Origin: Brevibacillus sp. SYP-B805
GTDB lineage: Bacteria; Bacillota; Bacilli; Brevibacillales; Brevibacillaceae
DNA: 64,000 bases
Direction: 5' to 3'
Assembly (NCBI RefSeq): GCF_011059135.1
Contig: NZ_JAALGD010000003.1
Span: 213,881-277,880 of the forward strand
Translations under genes and position numbers: made by a program
Notes under the pieces: model-generated
Databases searched by the model: none
What the model was told of the DNA's origin: nothing
Seen by the model: only the letters and a program-made list of their open reading frames with translations
Shown here: positions 42,573 to 50,810 of the stretch, piece by piece
Layout of the letters: each line of letters begins with the position of its first letter
How positions within the stretch are numbered: the first letter of the stretch is position 1

Positions 42573-43526
42573 CTATTTCCAAAACTTCCACCATGTTTTC
42601 TTCACCGGCTCCCCGGCCGGTTGCGCTTCCTGCCCGGCTTCCGTATGCTGGGCGGCCAGATCCTCAGACAGTCTGGAGAGGAACTGCTCCACCATGGGCT
42701 GGTACGCTTCGGCAACATGCTGCCGCATCGCCTGCAGCACGGCTGCCGCCTTCTCCCGCTGATCGGTCTGGATCAGGGCATGGGCATAGTTGAAACCGGT
42801 GTACGGGAAACGAAACTCGGGAGACCAGTACTGTTCGGCGATCTGGATCAGCTGATAGAGATAGCCCGCTTGTCCCAGCTCGCCGGTTACCGCGATCACG
42901 ACCGCTTCCTCCCCCCGGGAACGCTCGATCGCTTCCTTGTACATCTGCATGGCTTTCAGCAGATTTTCATCCTGAAGATAGAGGCGGCCCATGATCAGTT
43001 GCGGGCGCCATGCCCCTTCCCGCTGTCCCAGCTGCTCCAGCCGCTCGAAAAGCTCCTCTCTCCTGTTCATGGCGAGAAAGCTTTCCACGTACAGTTCCAA
43101 GCCATTCTCCTGGTTGGGGTCCTTGAACAGACCTGCCTCCAGCGTCGCAAACGCTTTCTCCCGATCGCCTTCCATCGCGTAGATCTTCGCCAGATTGGTA
43201 TGGGCATGGCCGGATGCGGGGAACCGATCCAGGCAGGTTAGCAGCAGGGTTTTCGCCTGATCGAACTCTCCGGCATGCATATGGACGACCGCCCGGAAAT
43301 TAAGCGCGGATTCGATCGGACCATACAGTTCGAGCAAGCGGTCCGCCGCAATGGCTGCCTGCTTGGGAAACCGGTCGCGAACCAGCTCCATCGCAAACTG
43401 GCGCAGTTTCTCCCTGTCGTCCCAGTACAGCTCCAGGTTGTGCGGAATGATTTTCTTCTCATAATCCTCACGGGACATCTGGATCCGGTGCCCAAACTCA
43501 TTCGTAAATTCAATATAATCGGACAT
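42573..43526 (-). CDS. Tetratricopeptide-repeat protein
   Basis: A 317-residue soluble protein composed mostly of TPR-like helical pairs, for example SALNFRAVVHMHAGEFDQAK, then HAHTNLAKIYAMEGDREKAF and FATLEAGLFKDPNQENG. The N-terminal 40 residues (SDYIEFTNEFGHRIQMSRED) look like a separate beta element. The C-terminus is basic and aromatic (KKTWWKFWK). TPR proteins are binding scaffolds; no partner can be read from the context. AGAGAGGTACTC precedes the ATG. Confidence 0.88.
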   Translation of the reverse strand: MSDYIEFTNEFGHRIQMSREDYEKKIIPHNLELYWDDREKLRQFAMELVRDRFPKQAAIAADRLLELYGPIESALNFRAVVHMHAGEFDQAKTLLLTCLDRFPASGHAHTNLAKIYAMEGDREKAFATLEAGLFKDPNQENGLELYVESFLAMNRREELFERLEQLGQREGAWRPQLIMGRLYLQDENLLKAMQMYKEAIERSRGEEAVVIAVTGELGQAGYLYQLIQIAEQYWSPEFRFPYTGFNYAHALIQTDQREKAAAVLQAMRQHVAEAYQPMVEQFLSRLSEDLAAQHTEAGQEAQPAGEPVKKTWWKFWK

Positions 43527-43598
43527 GAGTACCTCTCTTTTCGTTTCGAATCTGCAAGTCGACTGAGGGGCTGGCAGGCATTTCGGCAGCGCCGGCCG

Positions 43599-43982
43599 TC
43601 AGATCCACGCCTTGATGTTCACTTTCCGAATGAACTCTTCGGGCGTTTCTTTCACAGGATCGCCATTCTCTTTATCCACCGCGTCGTCCTGCATGCCCAT
43701 CAACTGCCGGAACAGCGCTTCATTCCGGGTAGCCAGCGCATAATCAAGCAGGGCTTCGCGCTGCACCTTCTCCGCTTCCATCTCCAACAGCTTCTCCTCC
43801 AAGGCAATATCGGCTTCCACGATGGGGTAATGTTTATCGATTTTCGGAATGCGGACAATCCATTCAAACGCGCTGTCCGGATTCCGGTCTCGCCCAATGA
43901 TGTAGGCATGTTCACCGATAGGCAGACCTTGTTCAAAGGAGTCGGCTACGATTATGACACGCTGTCCAAGTCTGAACATCAC
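43599..43982 (-). CDS. IDEAL-domain protein
   Basis: A 127-residue protein. The N-terminal half (FRLGQRVIIVADSFEQGLPI, then GEHAYIIGRDRNPDSAFEWIVRI) looks like an SH3-type beta barrel. The C-terminal EKVQREALLDYALATRNEAL and FRQLMG matches the short IDEAL helix found in several Bacillus proteins. Function is unknown. Two adjacent ATG codons (43982 and 43979) share AAAGGAG. It is divergent from yhfH. Confidence 0.78.
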   Translation of the reverse strand: MMFRLGQRVIIVADSFEQGLPIGEHAYIIGRDRNPDSAFEWIVRIPKIDKHYPIVEADIALEEKLLEMEAEKVQREALLDYALATRNEALFRQLMGMQDDAVDKENGDPVKETPEEFIRKVNIKAWI

Positions 43983-44117
43983 CTGTCAACTCCTTTCCGT
44001 GTTACCTCTATGATACTCATTGTATCACCGGATGGAAAGAGAAGAAACACTTTCCCGGCCCCAATGGCGCGGGAGAAGGCGGTCATTGCATAAAATAGGC
44101 ACGGCTGCCATACGAGA

Positions 44118-44165
44118 ATTGTATTATAACAATTTGTTGATTTTTGTATATTGTTATAATACAAT
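44118..44165 (+). promoter_or_regulatory. yhfH promoter with paired operator-like inverted repeats
   Basis: ATTGTATTATAACAAT (44118-44133) and ATTGTTATAATACAAT (44150-44165) are perfect 16-base inverted copies of each other, and each is itself a near-palindrome (ATTGT...ACAAT). The second copy contains TATAAT (44155-44160), a consensus -10, and TTGTTG (44134-44139) may be the -35, 15 bases away. A repressor bound here would occlude the promoter. The binding protein is not identified. Confidence 0.72.
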
Positions 44166-44198
44166 AGGAACAAGAAAAAAGAACGGAGGGGAAGCACG

Positions 44199-44330
44199 AT
44201 GATACCAGTATCGGAGTTCTATCGCAATCTCCCGGCAAAAACCTGTGTCACATGCGGCTGCACCATGGAAGAACAACATGAGTCGTACCTGTATGAATGC
44301 GAACGGTGCATGAACCAATCGGCTGAATAA
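44199..44330 (+). CDS. yhfH: YhfH family small zinc-ribbon protein
   Basis: A 43-residue protein: MIPVSEFYRNLPAKTCVTCG, then CTMEEQHESYLYECERCMNQ and SAE. The CVTCGC and CERC cysteines form a probable zinc ribbon, and the FYRNLP and EEQHESY blocks match the YhfH family, whose function is unknown. ACGGAGGGGAAGC precedes the ATG, and a strong terminator follows. The paired operator-like repeats upstream suggest tight regulation. Confidence 0.87.
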   Translation: MIPVSEFYRNLPAKTCVTCGCTMEEQHESYLYECERCMNQSAE

Positions 44331-44339
44331 GAATGATCC

Positions 44340-44375
44340 GCACGGCTGCTGCCAACGCTGACCGTGCTTTTTTTG
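44340..44375 (+). terminator. Terminator after yhfH
   Basis: GCACGG pairs with CCGTGC across a 16-base loop, followed by TTTTTTTG. Confidence 0.82.
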
Positions 44376-44467
44376 TGCCGGCTCCCCTCCTTTTCTTGTT
44401 GCCCACGGCATAATCCGCTAAACTAATAGGATAAGAACGATTCCGTTTCCGAGGTGTAAAAAGCGAA

Positions 44468-44914
44468 ATGACGGGTACATCCACTATGTCACTCTGGTTT
44501 TCCTGGTTTATCCTGCTCTGGTCGTTCGTGCTGATCGGGCTGTTTGCCATCGGCGGATATTTCATGTTCCGCAAGTTCCTGAAATCCATGCCGAAAGCGG
44601 ACGGCAAATCGGACCTGGACTGGCAGGACTACTATATCGAGCGGACGCGCGCGCTGTGGAACGATGAGACGCTGGCCTTCCTGAACGAGCTGGTGGAGCC
44701 GGTTCCGCAGCTGTTCCGCGATGTGGCCCGCCGCTCCATCGCCGCCAAAATCGGCCAGCTGGCCCTGGAAGAAAACGCTACCTCCATCACGACCGATTTG
44801 ATCATCAAAGGCTATATCCTGGCCACGCCCAAACGGGATCACAAATGGCTGATCGCCCACTTGCGGCAAAAAGAGATCAATTTCGCTCCTTATGAAAAAT
44901 ACTTGAAGGCGTAG
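44468..44914 (+). CDS. yneK: DUF2621 membrane protein (YneK-like)
   Basis: A 148-residue protein with one N-terminal membrane segment (LWFSWFILLWSFVLIGLFAIGG) and a cytoplasmic domain rich in helices: MPKADGKSDLDWQDYYIERT, later LFRDVARRSIAAKIGQLALE. This matches the DUF2621/YneK family of Bacillales, with no known role. The ATG at 44468 has GAGGTG about eleven bases upstream; ATG 44486 is a possible alternative. Confidence 0.82.
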   Translation: MTGTSTMSLWFSWFILLWSFVLIGLFAIGGYFMFRKFLKSMPKADGKSDLDWQDYYIERTRALWNDETLAFLNELVEPVPQLFRDVARRSIAAKIGQLALEENATSITTDLIIKGYILATPKRDHKWLIAHLRQKEINFAPYEKYLKA

Positions 44915-44967
44915 GAAACTTTTTGTCCGGTCGTCCGTAGATACTGGTAGTCAGTATAAAGGAGTCG

Positions 44968-45204
44968 ATGAACCTGATGACGATCCTGTTTACCATACTC
45001 GGAGTCGCTCTTGTGATCCTGATTGTGATCGTGGCTGTTGTGGGCGTCCTGTTGAAAAAAGGAGCCGCCTTCCTGTTCGGCTCCCGCCGCCGCCATTACA
45101 GCAGCAGCGATTGGCACTATCACGGCGGTTACGGAGGCCACCATTCCTACGGACACGGGCACTATCGACATCGGCATTCGAGCCGCAGCTTTTTCAGCAG
45201 CTGA
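44968..45204 (+). CDS. Small membrane protein with histidine-rich tail
   Basis: A 78-residue protein. An N-terminal membrane segment (ILFTILGVALVILIVIVAVVGVLL) is followed by KKGAAFLFGSRRRH and a low-complexity tail with eleven histidines among Gly, Tyr and Ser (YHGGYGGHHSYGHGHYRHRH). The tail could bind metal or be disordered. AAAGGAGTCG precedes ATG 44968 and a terminator follows. No family is recognised. Confidence 0.78.
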   Translation: MNLMTILFTILGVALVILIVIVAVVGVLLKKGAAFLFGSRRRHYSSSDWHYHGGYGGHHSYGHGHYRHRHSSRSFFSS

Positions 45205-45222
45205 GAACCGCATCCAAGAAGC

Positions 45223-45251
45223 CCGCAGGCACGGTATGGCCTGCGGTTTTT
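45223..45251 (+). terminator. Terminator after the His-rich membrane protein gene
   Basis: CCGCAGGC pairs with GCCTGCGG around ACGGTATG, followed by TTTTTG. Confidence 0.87.
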
Positions 45252-45284
45252 GCTGCGCACAAGTCTACGTGAGGAGGACGAACT

Positions 45285-46067
45285 ATGAACAAGAACAAAC
45301 CGCTGTCGGGAAGAATCGCCGTCGTCACGGGGGCGACACGGCAGATCGGCATCGGAGCCGCCATCTGCCGTGCCCTTGCCGAGGCGGGCGCGGACATCTT
45401 CTTTACCTACTGGACAGCCTATGACCGCCGCACGCATGGGGAAATCGACGATGAACCGCTGCGCCTGCAGGAGGAGATTGCGCAGATGGGGGTGCGCTGC
45501 GCTGCATGGGAAGGGGATCTGTCTGCACCCGGGGCTGCAGCGCAGCTGCTGGCGGAAGTGAACCGCTCGCTGGGCCAACCCGCCATCCTTGTCAACAATG
45601 CCGCCTATTCCACCATCACCACACGCGACAGCCTGACGGAGGAAGAGCTTGACGCCCACTACTTCATCAACGTGCGGGCCTGCATGATGCTCAGCGTCCT
45701 GTTTGCCAGAGAGTACCGCGGACAGAGGGGCGGAAGGATCATCAACATCACCTCCGGCCAAAACCTGGGGCCGATGCCGGGGGAACTTGCCTATGTGGCC
45801 ACCAAGGGAGCCATCGCCGCCCTGACGCCCACTCTGGCAGCGGAAGTGGCCGACAAAGGCATCACCGTCAACTGCATCAATCCGGGGCCTACCGATACGG
45901 GCTGGATGACAGCGGAACTGAAGGAGCGATTGCTGCCGAAATTCCCGTTTGGCCGCATCGGCCTGCCAACCGACGCCGCCCGTCTCGTCCGTTTTCTCGC
46001 CAGTGACGAAGCGGAATGGATCACCGGGCAGGTGATTCATTCCGAAGGCGGCTTCCTGCGCATCTGA
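45285..46067 (+). CDS. Short-chain dehydrogenase/reductase
   Basis: A 260-residue SDR with the cofactor motif TGATRQIGIGAAIC (about 15-28), LVNNAAYS, the catalytic Ser in ITSGQNLG and YVATKG (Tyr and Lys spaced YxxxK). The C-terminal INPGPTDTGWM and ITGQVIHSEGGFLR are standard. The inserted segment after the cofactor strand (TAYDRRTHGEIDDEPL) is like the FabG-like group found in Bacillota. The substrate is unknown. AGGAGGACGAACT precedes ATG 45285. Confidence 0.9.
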   Translation: MNKNKPLSGRIAVVTGATRQIGIGAAICRALAEAGADIFFTYWTAYDRRTHGEIDDEPLRLQEEIAQMGVRCAAWEGDLSAPGAAAQLLAEVNRSLGQPAILVNNAAYSTITTRDSLTEEELDAHYFINVRACMMLSVLFAREYRGQRGGRIINITSGQNLGPMPGELAYVATKGAIAALTPTLAAEVADKGITVNCINPGPTDTGWMTAELKERLLPKFPFGRIGLPTDAARLVRFLASDEAEWITGQVIHSEGGFLRI

Positions 46068-46070
46068 CGG

Positions 46071-46628
46071 CTATTTGCCGGAAACGCCGCCGGAGATGAG
46101 AAACGCCATGACGTCGGCGCTGTCCGCCTCCAGCGGCTCCACCTGGGTACGCGGGAAAATCAGCAGATTGCCGGCAAAATTGTAGGATTGCGGAAAATAG
46201 ACGGCGACATGATCCGCCAAGCCGAATGCGTCCAAGCTTTCCCGCGTGATGAACCCGATCGCTTTCGCCTCGCTGTCCGGTGCCAAGCGCACCAGCACGG
46301 GCTTGTCAAAGCTTTTCTTGTCGCCGACGAAGGCGCCGATCAGGTCTTTGAGCGACGAATAGATCAGCTTGACAAACGGCATCTTTTCAAACAGCCTGTC
46401 CACCAGCGAGAGCAGCCCTCTGGTGAGCACGTTGGAGGCCAGGATGCCGACGAGCGTAATGATGACAAGCGTCAGCACGAACCCGAGGCCGGGGATGCCG
46501 GGCCCCGGGAGGTAGGGACGCAGGAGCCCGTCCACCGTTACGAAAACCTTGTAAAGTACATAGAGGGTAACCGCAAGCGGTATGACAAACAGCAACCCTT
46601 CCAGGAAGTATCGGGCGATTCGTTTCAC
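46071..46628 (-). CDS. DUF502 membrane protein
   Basis: A 185-residue protein with two membrane spans (LEGLLFVIPLAVTLYVLYKVF and GFVLTLVIITLVGILASNVL) and the DUF502 signature KMPFVKLIYSSLKDLIGAFV, then ending in VAVYFPQSYNFAGNLLIFPR. Function is unknown. The start is GTG at 46628; its ribosome binding site is weak (GAGTGG). It is convergent with the SDR gene, only three bases from its stop. Confidence 0.88.
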   Translation of the reverse strand: MKRIARYFLEGLLFVIPLAVTLYVLYKVFVTVDGLLRPYLPGPGIPGLGFVLTLVIITLVGILASNVLTRGLLSLVDRLFEKMPFVKLIYSSLKDLIGAFVGDKKSFDKPVLVRLAPDSEAKAIGFITRESLDAFGLADHVAVYFPQSYNFAGNLLIFPRTQVEPLEADSADVMAFLISGGVSGK

Positions 46629-46735
46629 AATTTTCCACTCACTTTCATTTATATTCCACTTGAATCCATTCTATCCGAGCCATCGGTCATCTGCTATGAT
46701 GAAAACGATAGGACCAATCAGAAAGAAGGGATAGG

Positions 46736-47572
46736 ATGGAGAAGCAAAATCTCGTCTCTGTCGCATGGCTGGCTGAGCGGCTGCAGGAACCCGATCTGGT
46801 GATCGCCGACTGCCGCTTCACCCTGGGCAAACCCGGCCAGGGGCTGGCCGCATACACGGATGCCCATATTCCCGGTGCCTTGTATTTCGATCTGGAGCAA
46901 GACCTCAGCGCCCCGAAATCGCTACATGGCGGCCGTCATCCGCTGCCCGATCCGGAAGCGATGGCCGCGCTCTTCTCGCAGGCGGGCATTGATGCGTCGG
47001 TCACGGTCGTCGCCTACGACGATCAGGATATGGCCATGGCGGCCCGCCTGTGGTGGATGCTCCGCTATCTGGGACACGACAAGGTGTATGTGCTGGACGG
47101 CGGTTTCCCCGCCTGGCAAAAGGCCGGCCTTCCCGTGACGGACGAAGTAACCGCCCCGACAGCGCGAACCTTCGTGGCGAAGCCGCGTCCCGAGATGCTG
47201 GCGGATATCGACCAGGTCAAGGAACGCGCGCCGGGAACGGTGCTCATCGACTCCCGGGCAGGCGAGCGTTACCGGGGAGAGATGGAAACCATTGATCCCA
47301 AGGCTGGCCATATCCCCGGCGCCGTCAACTATTTCTTCAAAGAAAACCTGACGGCGGAAGGGACGATGCGCCCCACTGGAGAGTTGAAGCAGCGCTTTTC
47401 CTCCCTCCCCGCAGGAGAAGAGATCATCGTCTACTGCGGGTCCGGCGTGACTGCTTGTGTCAATCTGCTTGCCCTGCATGAAATCGGGCGTACCGACGCC
47501 AAGCTGTACGCCGGCAGCTGGAGCGACTGGTGCTCGTATGACCTGCCGGTGGCAACCGGAACCAAATCCTGA
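46736..47572 (+). CDS. Two-domain rhodanese-type sulfurtransferase
   Basis: A 278-residue enzyme made of two rhodanese domains. The active-site loop of the second domain is YCGSGVTACVN (about 232-242); the CGSGVTA form is typical of 3-mercaptopyruvate sulfurtransferases, although thiosulfate use is not excluded. DAHIPGALYFDLEQDLS in the first domain and AGHIPGAVNYFF in the second are standard. It transfers sulfur to cyanide or thiols. A weak GAAGGGA site precedes ATG 46736. A DUF817 gene follows closely and may be cotranscribed. Confidence 0.92.
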   Translation: MEKQNLVSVAWLAERLQEPDLVIADCRFTLGKPGQGLAAYTDAHIPGALYFDLEQDLSAPKSLHGGRHPLPDPEAMAALFSQAGIDASVTVVAYDDQDMAMAARLWWMLRYLGHDKVYVLDGGFPAWQKAGLPVTDEVTAPTARTFVAKPRPEMLADIDQVKERAPGTVLIDSRAGERYRGEMETIDPKAGHIPGAVNYFFKENLTAEGTMRPTGELKQRFSSLPAGEEIIVYCGSGVTACVNLLALHEIGRTDAKLYAGSWSDWCSYDLPVATGTKS

Positions 47573-47590
47573 GACGAAAGGGGGACAGCG

Positions 47591-48403
47591 ATGAAGCGCG
47601 CGTTTCTGTACCTGCTGCGGTTTGGCTGGCTGCAAGCGCTGTCCTGCCTCTTTCCCGCTGTCATTTTTCTGGCATTGGCTCTCTCCAAGGTTATCACCAT
47701 TCCGGGTCTGCCCCGCTATGACCTGCTGCTCCTCCTCTGCCTGCTGATGCAGGTCTGGATGGTGAGAAGCGGCCTGGAAACGCGGGACGAACTGAAGGTG
47801 ATCACCGTTTTTCACCTGATCGGACTTTTGTTGGAGATCTACAAGGTCCATATGGGTTCCTGGTCATACCAGGAGGATGCCTACAGCAAGATATTCGGTG
47901 TGCCGCTGTACAGCGGGTTCATGTATGCCAGCGTCGCCAGCTATCTGTGCCAGGCGTGGCGCAGGCTCGATGTGACGGTGACCAACTGGCCCCGCGCTTA
48001 CGTGACCGTCCCTCTGGCTGCGGCCATCTATTTCAATTTTTTTACCCATCATTATATCCCGGACTTCAGGTGGTTCCTGACGGCGGCCATCTTCCTCATC
48101 TTCTGGCGCTCGCATGTCGGCTTCAGCGTCGGCGATCTCCGTCTGAAGATGCCGCTGACGCTGTCCTACGTACTGATCGGGTTTTTCATCTGGGTGGCCG
48201 AAAACATCGCCACCCTGCTGGGCGCCTGGCAGTATCCCAACCAGCGGGAGAGCTGGCATCTTGTTCATCTGAGCAAAATCAGCTCCTGGTTTCTCCTGGT
48301 GATCGTCAGCTTTATCATCGTGGCCCAGTTGAAGCAGTTGAAGGCAAGCCTCACCACTCGTCCGTCCGAGCTGCGTGAGGCATCGACACAGTCCCAAGCA
48401 TAA
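47591..48403 (+). CDS. yoaT: DUF817 integral membrane protein (YoaT-like)
   Basis: A 270-residue protein with about eight membrane spans. Family landmarks are KVHMGSWSYQEDAYSKIFGV, PLYSGFMYASVASYLCQAWR and YFNFFTHHYIPDFRW, matching DUF817 (B. subtilis YoaT). Function is unknown. The ATG at 47591 has AAAGGGGGACAGCG upstream, 18 bases after the sulfurtransferase stop. A bidirectional terminator follows. Confidence 0.85.
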   Translation: MKRAFLYLLRFGWLQALSCLFPAVIFLALALSKVITIPGLPRYDLLLLLCLLMQVWMVRSGLETRDELKVITVFHLIGLLLEIYKVHMGSWSYQEDAYSKIFGVPLYSGFMYASVASYLCQAWRRLDVTVTNWPRAYVTVPLAAAIYFNFFTHHYIPDFRWFLTAAIFLIFWRSHVGFSVGDLRLKMPLTLSYVLIGFFIWVAENIATLLGAWQYPNQRESWHLVHLSKISSWFLLVIVSFIIVAQLKQLKASLTTRPSELREASTQSQA

Positions 48404-48453
48404 AAACGTGGCGGCCGGAACTTGCCAGTCAAGTTACGGACTGCCACGTTTTT
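48402..48453 (+). terminator. Bidirectional terminator after yoaT
   Basis: AAAAACGTGGC pairs with GCCACGTTTTT with an inner ACTTG/CAAGT stem, giving T-runs on both strands. Confidence 0.85.
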
Positions 48454-48467
48454 ATCTGTTTCCCGCG

Positions 48468-48816
48468 TTATGTTTGCCCCTCCATCCTTTTGTAATCATC
48501 GATCTTTGCTTCGATCATCACCAGATGATTCCGCAGTTCATTCATTTGATCAAACACTTTTCTCCAGTGGGCTTCCAACAGTTCCCGCCTTTCCCTTATG
48601 GTTGATTCACCCTGACTTCGGAAAAGCGCTTCATATCGCGGATGTTCATCCCCGTTTCCCGCAAACGGAGCAAAAAATGGATCCAGGCATGTCAGACTCG
48701 CCATATTGGCGATAGCCATTCGCATCCCGATGAATCCCTTGCAGCAACCCAATTTTTTCATAGTAACGCAAGGTATGTACGGTTAGTCCCGTTTGTTTAG
48801 GTGCACCTGCCGCAAT
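48468..48816 (-). pseudogene. Frameshifted MerR-family regulator
   Basis: Reading the minus strand, one frame gives the MerR helix-turn-helix (KQTGLTVHTLRYYEKIGLLQ, then GIHRDANGYRQYGESD). The frame then shifts: WIHFLLRLRETGMNIRDMKR, FSE continues in a second frame, and RSQGESTIRERRELLEAHWR to the end lies in a third. Together they make an almost complete MerR regulator of the type that precedes small-molecule response genes. The N-terminus is also damaged (IAAGAP replaces the usual start). Two frameshifts make a sequencing error less likely than true decay. Confidence 0.8.
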
Positions 48817-49015
48817 CGGGCTGACGATCGCTCCGAGCGACACCGTAACAGCCCCCGCAGAGGAACAGGACGATGGACAGATCAAGCGGGACGCCGATGG
48901 CGATAACCTACATCAGCAGGCCCAACAGCAGCAGCCCTGCCGCCAGCAGCGGCGACAGGGCGTGCATGTTGAACGAGAATAGGTGCTCTTCCCGCAGGAG
49001 ATGTCTCCGTCCCAG
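48817..49015 (-). other. Degenerate coding remnant between prfC and the merR pseudogene
   Basis: On the minus strand one frame reads REEHLFSFNMHALSPLLAAG, LLLLGLLM, then a TAG stop, then VIAIGVPLDLSIVLFLCGG in the same frame. This looks like two membrane segments of a broken transporter-like gene. No start codon with a ribosome binding site is present. It adjoins the merR pseudogene, so the whole stretch between yoaT and prfC seems to be decaying. Confidence 0.35.
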
Positions 49016-49022
49016 CCCGGCA

Positions 49023-50627
49023 TTACGCTTCGACCGAGCGCACCCCCAGGGAACTCTCATGAAATTTCACTTGCGGGTACTTTTCCTGCGCCATGCGGAG
49101 CTGGTACTCGCTTTCAAACAGCATGACGGGGCGGCCGTAGCGGTCGCGCACCGTCTGGCTGCGCTGCAAGAGGGCATCCAGCGTCGCCTTGTCCCCTTCC
49201 AGCCAGCGGGCGATCTGATACGGCATCCGCTGCAGCTGGATCTCCACCCCGTACTCCGCCTTCAGGCGAAACTCCAGCACTTCGAACTGCAGGAGGCCGA
49301 CGACACCCAGGATCAGCTCCTCCATCGGATAGGTGCGGAACAACTGCACTGTCCCTTCTTCCGTCAGCTGCATGATCCCTTTCTGGAACTGCTTGTGCTT
49401 CATGGCATCCTTGACCGTCACCTTGGAGAAAAACTCCGGCGAGAAGTGCGGCATCTCCTCGAACTCGAACGGCTCTCCCACACAGAGCGTATCGCCGATC
49501 TGGAAGATGCCCGGATCGAACAGCCCGATCACATCCCCCGCGAACGATTCCTCCACAATCTCCCGGTCCTGCGCCATGAACTGCAGCGGCTGCGCCAGCT
49601 TGATCTCCCTGCCTAGCCGGACGTGCTTGACGGTCATTCCCCGCTCGAAACGGCCGGAACAGATCCGCAGGAAGGCGACGCGGTCGCGGTGGGCGGGATT
49701 CATGTTGGCCTGGATTTTGAAAATGAAGCCGGAGAACGGCCGGGTGTACGGATCAATCAGGCCCTTGCTGCTCTTCTTCGGCGACGGCGGCGGCGCCATG
49801 GCCAGGAAGTTGTCCAGAAACGTCTGGACGCCGAAGTTGTTGATCGCGCTGCCGAAGAAGACCGGCGAAAGCTCCCCTTTGCTGATCAGCTCGGGATCGA
49901 AGGCATCGCCGGCCACGTCCAGCAGTGCGATCTCCTCCTGTAGCTGCTGCCACAGCTCTTCCCCGACGCGTTCGCCGATGAGCGGATCATCCGGGCCGCT
50001 TACTTCGAAAAAGGAAATCTCCTCGTGGCTGCTCTCCCCCTGGTACAGCTCCACCCGTTTTTTCGCCCGGTCATAAACCCCGCAAAAACGGTTCCCCATC
50101 CCGATCGGCCAGTTCATCGGGTAGGAACGGATGCCCAGCACCCGCTCGATCTCTTCCAGCAGGTCAAACGGATCTTTCCCGTGCCGGTCCAATTTGTTGA
50201 TAAACGTGAAAATGGGAATCCCGCGCATGCGGCATACTTTAAAGAGCTTGATCGTTTGGGCCTCCACCCCTTTGGCTACGTCGATGATCATCACCGCCGA
50301 GTCCGCAGCGGTCAGGGTGCGGTAGGTATCTTCGCTGAAATCCTGGTGACCCGGTGTGTCCAGAATATTGATATGGTGGCCGCGATACACGAAATCCATC
50401 GCGCTGGAGGTGACGGAAATCCCGCGTTTCTTCTCGATCTCCATCCAGTCTGAGGTCGCGAATTTGGAGTTCTTGCGCGCTTTGACCATGCCTGCTTCAC
50501 GGATGGCCCCTCCGTAATAGAGCAGTTTCTCCGTCATGGTCGTCTTTCCCGCGTCCGGGTGGGAAATGATCGCGAAGGTTCGCCGTTTCGCGATTTCAGT
50601 ATCCCAGGCTGGGTTGTGTTGACTCAT
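49023..50627 (-). CDS. prfC: Peptide chain release factor 3
   Basis: A 534-residue translational GTPase that recycles RF1 and RF2 after termination. It has the P-loop SHPDAGKTTMTEKLL (about 22-36), a Thr in GISVTSSAMDF, G3 DTPGHQDFSED (about 90) and G4 FINKLDRHGKDP. The domain II-III region RDRVAFLRICSGRFERGMTV and the C-terminus LRMAQEKYPQVKFHESSLGV are typical. The ATG at 50627 has CGGAGGCAAAGAG upstream. prfC is not universal in Bacillota, so its presence is informative. Confidence 0.95.
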   Translation of the reverse strand: MSQHNPAWDTEIAKRRTFAIISHPDAGKTTMTEKLLYYGGAIREAGMVKARKNSKFATSDWMEIEKKRGISVTSSAMDFVYRGHHINILDTPGHQDFSEDTYRTLTAADSAVMIIDVAKGVEAQTIKLFKVCRMRGIPIFTFINKLDRHGKDPFDLLEEIERVLGIRSYPMNWPIGMGNRFCGVYDRAKKRVELYQGESSHEEISFFEVSGPDDPLIGERVGEELWQQLQEEIALLDVAGDAFDPELISKGELSPVFFGSAINNFGVQTFLDNFLAMAPPPSPKKSSKGLIDPYTRPFSGFIFKIQANMNPAHRDRVAFLRICSGRFERGMTVKHVRLGREIKLAQPLQFMAQDREIVEESFAGDVIGLFDPGIFQIGDTLCVGEPFEFEEMPHFSPEFFSKVTVKDAMKHKQFQKGIMQLTEEGTVQLFRTYPMEELILGVVGLLQFEVLEFRLKAEYGVEIQLQRMPYQIARWLEGDKATLDALLQRSQTVRDRYGRPVMLFESEYQLRMAQEKYPQVKFHESSLGVRSVEA

Positions 50628-50810
50628 CTCTTTGCCTCCGATATGGGTGTATGGGTAATGATGCTCCTACATTCAGTACGATTATACAGAGATTTGCGCG
50701 AGGGCGAAAGTGGCTCGGGGAAAAAGCGGCAACTGGTATTTTCCCAGGTCATTCGCTATAATAACTCTATTGTAAAAAAATTTTGATCACTTGTGACGAG
50801 GAGGGGCAAT

